This document shows positions 1 to 5,707 of a stretch of 10,089 nucleotides of DNA, one piece after another (within the stretch, counting starts at the first letter, position 1; every line of letters begins with the position of its first letter). Made by a program: the position numbers and the translations under genes. This stretch comes from Thalassolituus sp. (GTDB taxonomy: Bacteria; Pseudomonadota; Gammaproteobacteria; Pseudomonadales; Oceanobacteraceae), in the NCBI GenBank assembly GCA_029212275.1, contig JARGOI010000062.1:1-10089 (forward strand), in the 5' to 3' direction. A model generated the notes under the pieces. That model ran no database searches. It was not told where the DNA came from and saw only the letters and a program-made list of their open reading frames with translations.

Positions 1-413
1 GTGGTGCATTAGGATTGTCACAAGCGATGTTCAGTGTTGGTTTGGCAGAATTGCTGGCCCAAGGTTTGAATTATTTGGTTGGTGGACTCGGGCCGATGGC
101 CGCATTGGTGTTAATTTATATTGTCACTTGGTTAGTGACAGAGTTAGTGACTAACAACGCAGCGGCGGCGTTGATGTTTCCAATAGCGTATGCGGCTGCT
201 GAAGCATTAGGTGTCAGTCCTTACCCATTTTTTATGGCTTTAGCGTTTGGCGCTAGCGCGAGCTTTTTGTCTCCTTATGGCTACCAAACTAACTTGATGG
301 TTTACAGTGCGGGCAATTATCGTGTGAGGGATTATGTTAAGGCGGGCCTGCCGGTGCTGATTGGGTACAGTGTGACAGCGTTAGTTATGATACCTATCGC
401 CTTTCCGTTTTAA
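1..413 (+). CDS. SLC13/DASS-family anion permease, C-terminal part (5' truncated by window)
   Basis: This is the end of an inner-membrane carrier; the open frame runs in from the left edge (codons start at base 3), so about 137 C-terminal residues are visible. The visible part is almost entirely hydrophobic helices. It carries TELVTNNAAAALMFPIA followed about 40 residues later by SASFLSPYGYQTNLMVY. These resemble the second half of the divalent-anion:Na+ symporter fold, where the NNAAA stretch and the P-x-GYQTN loop lie near the substrate and Na+ sites. The C-terminal pattern YRVRDYVKAGLPVLIGY is typical of SLC13 permeases that carry central TrkA-C domains, but those domains lie outside the window, so the exact subfamily and substrate (sulfate, dicarboxylate or other) cannot be told. 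The TAA stop is at 411-413. The hairpin array starts six bases later and may mark the transcript end. No functional link to the polysaccharide genes is visible. Confidence 0.85.
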   Translation, partial: GALGLSQAMFSVGLAELLAQGLNYLVGGLGPMAALVLIYIVTWLVTELVTNNAAAALMFPIAYAAAEALGVSPYPFFMALAFGASASFLSPYGYQTNLMVYSAGNYRVRDYVKAGLPVLIGYSVTALVMIPIAFPF

Positions 414-510
414 GGGCGGGAAGAGCTTTGCCGGGAGCGCTGGCGTCTCGCCGGCAAGGTTTGTTAAATTAAAGAGCGATGTTGTTCGCCTTTGGCGATA
501 ATTAGTTAAA

Positions 511-537
511 GCAGGCGGGACGCCTGCGCTCCCAGGG
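511..537 (+). repeat. A arm, unit 1 (triloop hairpin)
   Basis: First A arm: GCAGGCG-GGA-CGCCTGC followed by GCTCCCAGGG. Its unit has a TCGCC-TTT-GGCGA hairpin (486-498) but no TAAGAAC hairpin. The partner B arm lies at 430-455. Confidence 0.8.
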
Positions 538-610
538 TGCCTCGCTGGCAAAGCGTTGCAAAGATTAGCGGTGTAGTTCGCCTTCGGCGATAAGAACTTC
601 GTTCTTAAAT

Positions 611-637
611 GCAGGCGGGACGCCTGCGCTCCCAGGG
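611..637 (+). repeat. A arm, unit 2 (triloop hairpin)
   Basis: Second A arm, identical to the first over its full length. Upstream hairpins lie at 578-590 (TCGCC/GGCGA) and 591-607 (TAAGAAC/GTTCTTA). Its B arm is eroded to the last few bases (541-549). The following stretch 638-677 is not shared by other units, apart from a CACTCCCAGA remnant that resembles the tail of an A arm. Confidence 0.8.
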
Positions 638-774
638 TGCACTCCCAGAGTTGCAGGTTAATACGCGGCTTGTTGGTTGAAGAGCTTTGCCGGGAGCGCT
701 GGCGTCTCGCCGACAAAGAGTTGCAAAAATTAGCGATGTTGTTCGCCTTCGGCGATAAGAACTTCGTTCTTAAA

Positions 775-801
775 GCAGGCGGGACGCCTGCGCTCCCAGG
801 G
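775..801 (+). repeat. A arm, unit 3 (triloop hairpin)
   Basis: Third A arm, belonging to the most complete unit (about 678-801). That unit has B arm 689-714, hairpins at 743-755 and 756-772, then this arm. Confidence 0.8.
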
Positions 802-876
802 GCGTCTCGCCGGCAAGGTTTGTTAAATTAAAAAGCGATGTTGTTCGCCTTCGGCGATAAGAACTTCGTTCTTAAA

Positions 877-902
877 GCAGGCGGGACGCCTGCGCTCCCA
901 GG
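877..902 (+). repeat. A arm, unit 4 (triloop hairpin), next to the nuclease gene
   Basis: Fourth and last A arm. Preceding hairpins lie at 845-857 and 858-874; the B arm is a partial copy (801-814). The arm ends 34 bases before the ATG of the beta-CASP nuclease gene and 23 bases before its Shine-Dalgarno sequence. Confidence 0.8.
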
Positions 903-925
903 ATGGCGCTCTCAAAATTTTTCAC

Positions 926-933
926 AAGGAGGT
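926..933 (+). promoter_or_regulatory. Strong Shine-Dalgarno that fixes the nuclease start at 937
   Basis: AAGGAGGT is close to the full anti-16S complement and sits just before ATG 937. Earlier in-frame starts lie inside the repeat array and have no such site. Confidence 0.8.
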
Positions 934-936
934 GTT

Positions 937-2355
937 ATGTATTCTATTTCTCATCATGGTGCCGTCAACGGCGTGACTGGTTCTTGTCACCGTTTAACGT
1001 TGGATTCTGGCGCAGCGTTTCTTATCGATTGCGGTATGTTCCAAGGCGCCGAATCTACCAGTGTCGAGTCCGGCGAATCTCCGATCGATTTCGATATTAC
1101 GGATGTCAGGGCGTTAGTGGTGACTCACTGTCATATCGATCACGTGGGGCGTATTCCCTATTTAATGGCGGCTGGATTTATGGGGCCGATTTATGCATCC
1201 GAGGCGACGGCGCAGTTGTTACCTTTGGTGTTAGAAGATGCGTTGAAGGTGGGTGTCACGCGTGATGCTTCGCTGATCAATAATTTCTTACGTTTACTAA
1301 AGAAGCAATTAATTCCTGTGCCTTACCACCATTGGTTTAGTTTGGATGACGTCGCTGGTGTGCAGGCCAAGTTTCATCGGGCTGGACATATTTTAGGGTC
1401 GGCATATGTAGAGTTTGCCGTTGGGGAAAAGCTACGTGGCTCTAAACGTGTCATTTTTTCAGGCGACTTAGGTGCGCCATATTCGCCTTTGTTGCCTCCC
1501 CCTAAGTCGCCGTATCGTTGTGATGAGTTGGTGATTGAGAGCACTTATGGTGATAAGTGCCACGAAGGTCGCCGCACGCGTCGGGATCGATTAAAGAAGA
1601 CAATTGAGCACTGCCTAAAGAATAAAGGCACGGTGTTGATTCCGGCGTTTTCGATTGGTCGCACTCAAGAGTTGTTATACGAAATCGAAGAAATCATTCA
1701 TCGTGTCACGAGTCAGTCGCCAGAATCGGCTAAGGCAAAGCTTTGGGGTGAGCTGGATGTGATTGTCGATTCGCCTCTGGCGGCAGAGTTTACTGTGCAT
1801 TATCGGTCGTTGAAAAATCTCTGGGATGCCGAAGCGCGAAAGCGAGTCAGAGCAGGGCGGCATCCTTTGTCGTTCGAGCAACTCACGACGATAGAATCGC
1901 ATCAAGAACATATGCGCACAGTGGCATATTTAGCAAACTCAGGACGACCTGCGATTGTTATCGCTGCCAGTGGGATGTGTGCTGGTGGCCGAATACTTAA
2001 TTACCTTGAGGCCATGCTGGAAGATGACCGCAATGACGTTGTGTTTGTTGGGTATCAGGCAATGGGTACTGCGGGCAGAGATATTCAAACTTACGGTCCA
2101 CGTGGTGGTTATGTGTTTATTAATAATAATCGCACTGATATTCGTGCTGGTGTTCATACCTTATCGGGGTACAGCGCTCATGCGGATCAACAAGATCTAT
2201 TGAATTTTATTAAGCGCATGCGCCATCTGCCTAAAAACATCCGTATTGTTCATGGTGATGACGATGCAAAAGCGATGCTTAAAGACAAAATTGAACAACT
2301 GTCACCCAATTCTGTGGTTTCAATACCAACCTCCACTAACAATAGTGTCAATTGA
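937..2355 (+). CDS. MBL-fold/beta-CASP RNA nuclease-like protein (CPSF73/Ysh1-type), 472 aa
   Basis: Predicted cytoplasmic zinc-dependent nuclease of the metallo-beta-lactamase beta-CASP superfamily, whose members process or degrade RNA. All signature motifs are present: D31 in LIDCG (motif 1), H64-C-H66-I-D68-H69 (motif 2), H151 in AGHILGS (motif 3), D177 in SGDLGAP (motif 4), E201 in ESTYGD (motif A), H415 in GYSAHAD (motif B) and H439 in VHGDDD (motif C). The beta-CASP insertion includes AFSIGRTQE, DSPLAAEF and ASGMCAGGR, and the C-terminal RNA-specificity (RMMBL-like) segment covers the last ~70 residues. The set looks catalytically complete. I chose ATG 937 because AAGGAGGT lies at 926-933 and the protein homology starts with MYSISHHGAVNGVTG. 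The frame stays open 33 codons upstream to 838, but that part only translates the repeat array. The target RNA is unknown, and no polysaccharide role is implied by the fold. Confidence 0.9.
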   Translation: MYSISHHGAVNGVTGSCHRLTLDSGAAFLIDCGMFQGAESTSVESGESPIDFDITDVRALVVTHCHIDHVGRIPYLMAAGFMGPIYASEATAQLLPLVLEDALKVGVTRDASLINNFLRLLKKQLIPVPYHHWFSLDDVAGVQAKFHRAGHILGSAYVEFAVGEKLRGSKRVIFSGDLGAPYSPLLPPPKSPYRCDELVIESTYGDKCHEGRRTRRDRLKKTIEHCLKNKGTVLIPAFSIGRTQELLYEIEEIIHRVTSQSPESAKAKLWGELDVIVDSPLAAEFTVHYRSLKNLWDAEARKRVRAGRHPLSFEQLTTIESHQEHMRTVAYLANSGRPAIVIAASGMCAGGRILNYLEAMLEDDRNDVVFVGYQAMGTAGRDIQTYGPRGGYVFINNNRTDIRAGVHTLSGYSAHADQQDLLNFIKRMRHLPKNIRIVHGDDDAKAMLKDKIEQLSPNSVVSIPTSTNNSVN

Positions 2356-2393
2356 GCTTTTTAAAGTGATGTTAGTACTACACATTAAAAGCT
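2355..2393. terminator. Imperfect stem-loop after the nuclease gene
   Basis: AGCTTTT (2355-2361) pairs with AAAAGCT (2387-2393). Inside it, GTG can pair with CAC around a TAGTACTA palindrome. The hairpin starts on the last base of the TGA stop. The stem is AT-rich and no T-run follows on the + strand, so it is at best a weak intrinsic terminator or an mRNA 3'-end stabiliser. Confidence 0.35.
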
Positions 2394-2397
2394 TAGG

Positions 2398-2406
2398 TGA
2401 TAGAAT
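2398..2406 (+). promoter_or_regulatory. Candidate extended -10 promoter for ugd
   Basis: TGATAGAAT fits an extended -10 (TGn plus TAGAAT) followed by a CCGC stretch. I see no convincing -35 at the right distance. It would start transcription about 30 bases before the ugd start, giving a short leader. An alternative -10 is CATAAT at 2412-2417. Confidence 0.35.
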
Positions 2407-2442
2407 CCGCTCATAATTTAGTTTTATTTTAGGGATGCTTTA

Positions 2443-3609
2443 ATGAAAATCGCGATTGCCGGTACTGGTTATGTGGGGTTGTCCAATGCCATGTTGTTGG
2501 CACAACATAACGAAGTGGTCGCTGTCGATATAGTGGCCGAAAAGGTTGAAATGCTGAACAATAAGCAGTCGCCTATCGTGGATGTTGAGATCGAAGATTT
2601 TTTAGCCAACAAAGACATCAACTTTCGAGCAACCTTAGATAAAGATGACGCCTATCGCGGCGCGAAGTTCGTGGTGATTGCAACCCCTACCGATTATGAC
2701 CCAGTAACCAACTATTTTAATACTAAGTCGGTTGAAAGCGTTATTCACGATGTGACATCGGTCAATCCAGAAGCGGTCATGATCATTAAGTCGACCATTC
2801 CTGTGGGTTACACTCAAAAACTGAAAGAAATAACGGGTTGTGAAAATCTTATTTTTTCGCCAGAGTTCTTGCGCGAAGGGCGCGCTCTTTACGATAACTT
2901 ATATCCTTCTCGTATCATCGTAGGTGAGCAATCTGATCGCGCTCGTGAGTTTGCCGATTTATTGGTTCAGGGAGCCATCAAAGAAAACATCTCAGTACTG
3001 TTTACCGATGCCACCGAAGCCGAAGCGGTTAAGTTGTTCTCAAATACCTACTTAGCAATGCGAGTGGCGTATTTTAATGAATTAGATTCCTACGCCGAAA
3101 CGCACAACCTCAACGCTCGCCAAATTATTCAAGGCGTAGGCTTAGACCCGCGTATTGGCAATCATTATAACAATCCATCGTTTGGCTACGGCGGGTATTG
3201 TTTGCCAAAAGACACCAAGCAGCTTCTGGCTAACTTTGAAGACGTTCCTAGTAACATGGTGCGGGCGATTGTGGATGCTAACAGCACCCGCAAAGATTTC
3301 ATTGCCGATTCAATTATCAAGCGCAATCCCAAAATTGTCGGCATTTACCGTCTAGTAATGAAGTCTGGGTCCGATAACTTTAGGGCATCGGCCATTCAGG
3401 GCATCATGAAGCGCATCAAAGCCAAGGGCATTGAAGTAGTGATCTACGAACCTGTTTTTGAAGAGTCGTCTTTCTTCAACTCGAGGGTGATCAGTAACCT
3501 AGATGAGTTTAAGGCGATGTCTGATGTGGTGGTCGCCAATCGCTTATCAGATGACTTACTCGATATATCGTCTAAAGTATATACAAGGGATTTATTTGGC
3601 AGCGACTGA
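2443..3609 (+). CDS. ugd: UDP-glucose 6-dehydrogenase, 388 aa
   Basis: Cytoplasmic enzyme that oxidises UDP-glucose to UDP-glucuronate with two NAD+, supplying acidic sugar for capsule, exopolysaccharide or LPS. The N-terminal Rossmann motif is G7-T-G-Y-V-G12, with the NAD ribose-binding acid expected in AVDI after the second strand. Further family motifs are ATPTDYD, STIPVGYT, SPEFLREG, and NELDSYAE in the central helix. The catalytic cysteine is C253 in GYGGYCLPKDTK. Its length equals that of the compact enterobacterial Ugd class, so it appears intact. AGGGA at 2431-2435 gives a good Shine-Dalgarno seven bases from ATG. It stands between the nuclease gene and the exopolysaccharide operon, separated from the latter by 156 bp. 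Separate transcription is likely, but a precursor role for that polymer fits. Within the UDP-sugar dehydrogenase family, UDP-ManNAc dehydrogenase is less likely because of the compact length and motif match. Confidence 0.93.
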   Translation: MKIAIAGTGYVGLSNAMLLAQHNEVVAVDIVAEKVEMLNNKQSPIVDVEIEDFLANKDINFRATLDKDDAYRGAKFVVIATPTDYDPVTNYFNTKSVESVIHDVTSVNPEAVMIIKSTIPVGYTQKLKEITGCENLIFSPEFLREGRALYDNLYPSRIIVGEQSDRAREFADLLVQGAIKENISVLFTDATEAEAVKLFSNTYLAMRVAYFNELDSYAETHNLNARQIIQGVGLDPRIGNHYNNPSFGYGGYCLPKDTKQLLANFEDVPSNMVRAIVDANSTRKDFIADSIIKRNPKIVGIYRLVMKSGSDNFRASAIQGIMKRIKAKGIEVVIYEPVFEESSFFNSRVISNLDEFKAMSDVVVANRLSDDLLDISSKVYTRDLFGSD

Positions 3610-3684
3610 CTGTCAATGAAAGATACTGTAAATGACCGTTTGTCGTGCTCAATTTCGGTGCAAACTCGCCAATTTGGCTTTTGG

Positions 3685-3714
3685 TTGGGTGGGTTGCAAA
3701 TATTTTGGTATAAA
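3685..3714 (+). promoter_or_regulatory. Candidate sigma70 promoter of the exopolysaccharide operon
   Basis: TTGGGT (3685-3690) lies 18 bases before TATAAA (3709-3714), which is preceded by TGG to make an extended -10. Transcription would start near 3721, leaving a leader of about 45 bases before ATG 3766. Prediction by eye only. No operator could be identified with confidence in the rest of the 3610-3765 gap. Confidence 0.5.
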
Positions 3715-3734
3715 CACGTTTTGTAAATTTAATA

Positions 3735-3755
3735 ATGTCCTCATCCGACATGAGG
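3735..3755 (+). promoter_or_regulatory. Competing stems over the RBS of the first exopolysaccharide gene
   Basis: CCTCAT (3739-3744) pairs perfectly with ATGAGG (3750-3755), covering GAGG of the purine-rich GAGGAAGG ribosome-binding region. Alternatively ATGTC (3735-3739) pairs with GACAT (3747-3751), leaving GAGG free. The two stems share bases and cannot form together. The stems are short (6 and 5 bp), so function is speculative. Confidence 0.35.
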
Positions 3756-3765
3756 AAGGTAGACG

Positions 3766-5169
3766 ATGACTAATCAAGGAATGATCAGATCAAATCAAGG
3801 CTCTTTTAGCTTTGGTTATCGACTGATAGACATAGCCGTTATTATGCTTACACTGTTTATCAGTGTTTCGGCATTTGATATGGATCAGTCTATTTACTTT
3901 CTATCGGCTGGTCTGATATCAGTTATTCTATTTATGCTCGTTGCGGAATCCTTGCAACTCTATCGTTCTTGGCGCGGATCTCCAGCCATCCGAATGTTGA
4001 CCCACACCTCAATCGCCTGGATTTTAGTCTGTGTAGGTTTATTCACGATTGGATTTTTTGCCAAAGTCTCTGAGTCCTATTCACGTTTAGTGATTGGCAC
4101 TTGGATGTTAGGAACTTGGTGTTCTTTGCTTATTTGGCGAGGCTTCTTTCGTCAGTTATTGAGAGAAGCGCGTATTCGCGGTTACAACAGTAGAACAGTC
4201 GCTATTGTTGGTATTAATGACAGTGCTATCCGCATGAGACAAGAAATGGAAGAATCTCCAGAATTGGGCCTAAGGTTTTCTGGCTTTTACGATGATCGCT
4301 GCCACGAGCGCCTACTCAGCGAGTTTCCCGATGAACATCTAAACGGTACCATTGATCAGCTTATAGAAATGACAAGAAGCGGTAAGTTTCAGGTCATTTT
4401 TGTCGCTTTGCCTCTAAAGGCTCAAAAACGTATTGGTGATATTTTGAAGAAATGTGGCGATACCACAGCTTCCGTGCATTTGATCCCCGACTTTTTTACC
4501 TACAATCTACTCAATGCGCGTTTGTGTGAAGTGGGCAATATGCAAACGTTAAGCGTCTATGATTCACCTATATTTGGTATCAACGATGTGTTGAAGCGAT
4601 TATTCGATATAGTATTTTCGCTGTCTGTCCTTTCTGTCATCTTGATCCCTATGGCGATTATTGCTGCTGCCATTAAAGTTACGTCTCCTGGACCTGTTAT
4701 TTTCAAGCAGATTCGCTATGGTCTCGATAGTCGGAGAATTGAAGTATGGAAGTTCAGAAGCATGACCGCCATGGATAATGGTAATAAAGTTGTTCAGGCT
4801 AAAAAAGGCGATGCACGCATTACTAAAGTGGGTGCATTTATCCGTCGTACTTCATTAGATGAACTGCCTCAATTTATAAACGTATTGCAAGGCAGCATGT
4901 CCGTTGTTGGGCCTCGTCCGCATGCAGTTGCACACAATGAAGAGTACAGAAAATTAATTCCTTTCTACATGCTGCGCCATAAAGTTAAACCGGGTATTAC
5001 AGGGTGGGCGCAAATCAATGGCTATCGCGGCGAGACAGACACCTTGGATAAAATGGAAGGCCGCGTTGAATATGATTTGGATTATATTCGTAACTGGTCC
5101 CTATGGATGGATGTCAAAATCGTATTTTTGACCTTCTTTAAAGGATTTGTAGGCAGTAATGTTCACTAA
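3766..5169 (+). CDS. Undecaprenyl-phosphate glucose-1-phosphate transferase, WcaJ/VpsL-like, 467 aa
   Basis: Inner-membrane enzyme that transfers a sugar phosphate (glucose-1-P in WcaJ) from UDP-sugar to undecaprenyl phosphate, the first step of repeat-unit assembly. The N-terminal ~130 residues hold four predicted membrane helices. A soluble CoA-binding-like Rossmann segment follows (TVAIVGINDSA to about residue 250). The catalytic bacterial-sugar-transferase domain begins near residue 277 with KRLFDIVFS and a membrane-entering hydrophobic helix containing P. Catalytic-domain motifs are SPGPVIFKQIRYG, WKFRSM, RRTSLDELPQFINVL with the D365-E366 pair, SVVGPRPHAVAHNEEY, and KPGITGWAQINGYRGET. 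The H-A-V-A-H pattern and full length point to the WcaJ/polyprenyl-glucose type rather than the galactose-specific WbaP type. It is the first gene of the operon; the next start is 44 bp away. In V. cholerae the equivalent is vpsL. Confidence 0.92.
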   Translation: MTNQGMIRSNQGSFSFGYRLIDIAVIMLTLFISVSAFDMDQSIYFLSAGLISVILFMLVAESLQLYRSWRGSPAIRMLTHTSIAWILVCVGLFTIGFFAKVSESYSRLVIGTWMLGTWCSLLIWRGFFRQLLREARIRGYNSRTVAIVGINDSAIRMRQEMEESPELGLRFSGFYDDRCHERLLSEFPDEHLNGTIDQLIEMTRSGKFQVIFVALPLKAQKRIGDILKKCGDTTASVHLIPDFFTYNLLNARLCEVGNMQTLSVYDSPIFGINDVLKRLFDIVFSLSVLSVILIPMAIIAAAIKVTSPGPVIFKQIRYGLDSRRIEVWKFRSMTAMDNGNKVVQAKKGDARITKVGAFIRRTSLDELPQFINVLQGSMSVVGPRPHAVAHNEEYRKLIPFYMLRHKVKPGITGWAQINGYRGETDTLDKMEGRVEYDLDYIRNWSLWMDVKIVFLTFFKGFVGSNVH

Positions 5170-5213
5170 GCAATATTTTTGAATCACACCAAACCATTTA
5201 GGAAAGGATAGCG

Positions 5214-5609
5214 GTGTTGCTATATATTTTGATGGTTTATGGTGTTTTTTTGGTTGGTCTCAGTGTTTGTAAGTCGGCTGAGTGGTTTTTACCTCAGTTA
5301 TACGTAATAGAACATTGGTTGGGTGGTGATAAATGGATGCATTTGACGCTGTCTACAATACTGGCGAGTTTGGTTTTTTTTGCAACAGAACGAAAGATTG
5401 GTATGACGGGTGTAAAGAGAGTAACCATTCTGTTTGTTATACTCTTTGTGCTTTTAGCAACCGATGAATTGTTGCAGTATTTTGTTTCAACTCGACGGCT
5501 TGATATTAAAGATTTTGTCGCGGGCATGACAGGGTTAGTATTGGGCTTGCTGTTTTACGTAGTGCTTAATGGCTTATTAAAACTGCGCAATGTTTTGGTA
5601 AAGAAGTAG
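5214..5609 (+). CDS. Small VanZ-like integral membrane protein, 131 aa
   Basis: Predicted inner-membrane protein with four hydrophobic segments (about residues 3-18, 42-57, 68-84 and 99-119). It shows the VanZ-like pattern: D39-K-W-M-H43 at the start of the second helix, T-D84-E85-LLQ88-YF after the third, and R-R-L-D97-IKD100-FVAGMTGLVLG leading into the fourth. VanZ itself confers low-level teicoplanin resistance; the molecular role of most relatives is unknown. I chose the GTG at 5214 because AGGAAAGGA (5200-5208) sits five bases upstream; TTG 5217 and ATG 5232 are possible alternatives. It lies between the WcaJ-like gene and the beta-barrel gene with short gaps, so it is probably co-transcribed and may act on a lipid-linked intermediate or in envelope assembly (inference). 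The V. cholerae vpsL-vpsM pair, as I recall it, has no such gene between. Confidence 0.75.
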   Translation: MLLYILMVYGVFLVGLSVCKSAEWFLPQLYVIEHWLGGDKWMHLTLSTILASLVFFATERKIGMTGVKRVTILFVILFVLLATDELLQYFVSTRRLDIKDFVAGMTGLVLGLLFYVVLNGLLKLRNVLVKK

Positions 5610-5624
5610 TTTAACAACACCAAA

Positions 5625-5693
5625 ATGTTTAATGTAAATATCTTTTTGATCGTGTTGATTTTTATTTTAAGCGCGGTTATTGGTACAAAATAA
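5625..5693 (+). CDS. Possible 22-residue hydrophobic peptide (doubtful)
   Basis: ATG 5625 opens a frame encoding MFNVNIFLIVLIF followed by ILSAVIGTK and TAA at 5691. It is a plausible single membrane helix with one terminal lysine, placed in the 98-bp gap between the VanZ-like and beta-barrel genes. There is no Shine-Dalgarno upstream (AACACCAAA) and the region is T-rich, so a chance hydrophobic frame is more likely than a real small membrane protein. Confidence 0.15.
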   Translation: MFNVNIFLIVLIFILSAVIGTK

Positions 5694-5707
5694 ATTATGG
5701 GAATCTC

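Larger units (their letters stand above)
420..902. repeat. Array of about four ~100-bp GC-rich multi-hairpin repeat units
   Basis: This gene-free stretch is made of related units. A full unit has a B arm (GCCGGGAGCGCTGGCGTC followed by TCGCCGGC; 430-455 and 689-714, partial at 541-549 and 801-814), an AT-rich spacer, a hairpin TCGCC-TTC-GGCGA, a hairpin TAAGAAC-TTC-GTTCTTA, and an A arm (GCAGGCGGGACGCCTGC then GCTCCCAGG). A arms start at 511, 611, 775 and 877. A folds on itself with a 7-bp stem and GGA loop; B folds with a 7-bp stem containing one G.T pair and a TCT loop. B also matches the reverse complement of A at 21 of 25 bases, so a unit could fold into one long cruciform. The first unit lacks the TAAGAAC hairpin. 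Translation through the A arm gives KAGGTPALPG, a peptide I recall from spurious hypothetical proteins in many genomes, so this is probably a dispersed REP-like family. It could act as a transcript-end or mRNA-stability element for the upstream permease. Confidence 0.85.

Noticed and set aside
381..716. 111-codon open frame on the - strand through the repeat array
   Set aside because: It overlaps the 3' end of the permease gene and is made of translated repeat arms (ASRLH, SAGVPPAL, GETPALP patterns). There is no independent protein signal or ribosome-binding site.
637..831. 64-codon open frame on the + strand inside the array
   Set aside because: It consists of repeat-unit translation, including KAGGTPALPG, and ends in the next unit. 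No family resemblance beyond the repeat.
420..902. CRISPR array
   Set aside because: Repeats are ~100 bp with internal hairpins and related, not unique, spacers. Spacing is irregular (100, 164 and 102) and no cas gene is present.
838..936. 33-codon N-terminal extension of the beta-CASP gene
   Set aside because: The extension translates the last repeat unit. The strong Shine-Dalgarno at 926-933 and the family N-terminus both place the start at 937.
1939..2157. Open frames on the opposite strand and in other frames within the nuclease, ugd and Wzc-like genes
   Set aside because: They lie wholly within strongly supported genes, show no protein-family motifs and have no ribosome-binding sites; they are frame shadows.
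3611..3640. GTCA...TGAC inverted repeat after ugd as an operator
   Set aside because: The arms are only four bases with a long spacer, lie far upstream of the candidate promoter, and match no operator I can name with confidence.
3676..3693. Possible two-layer G-quadruplex (GG, GG, GGG, GGG) overlapping the candidate -35 element
   Set aside because: Only two-G layers with uneven loops; such patterns are common by chance and nothing else supports it.
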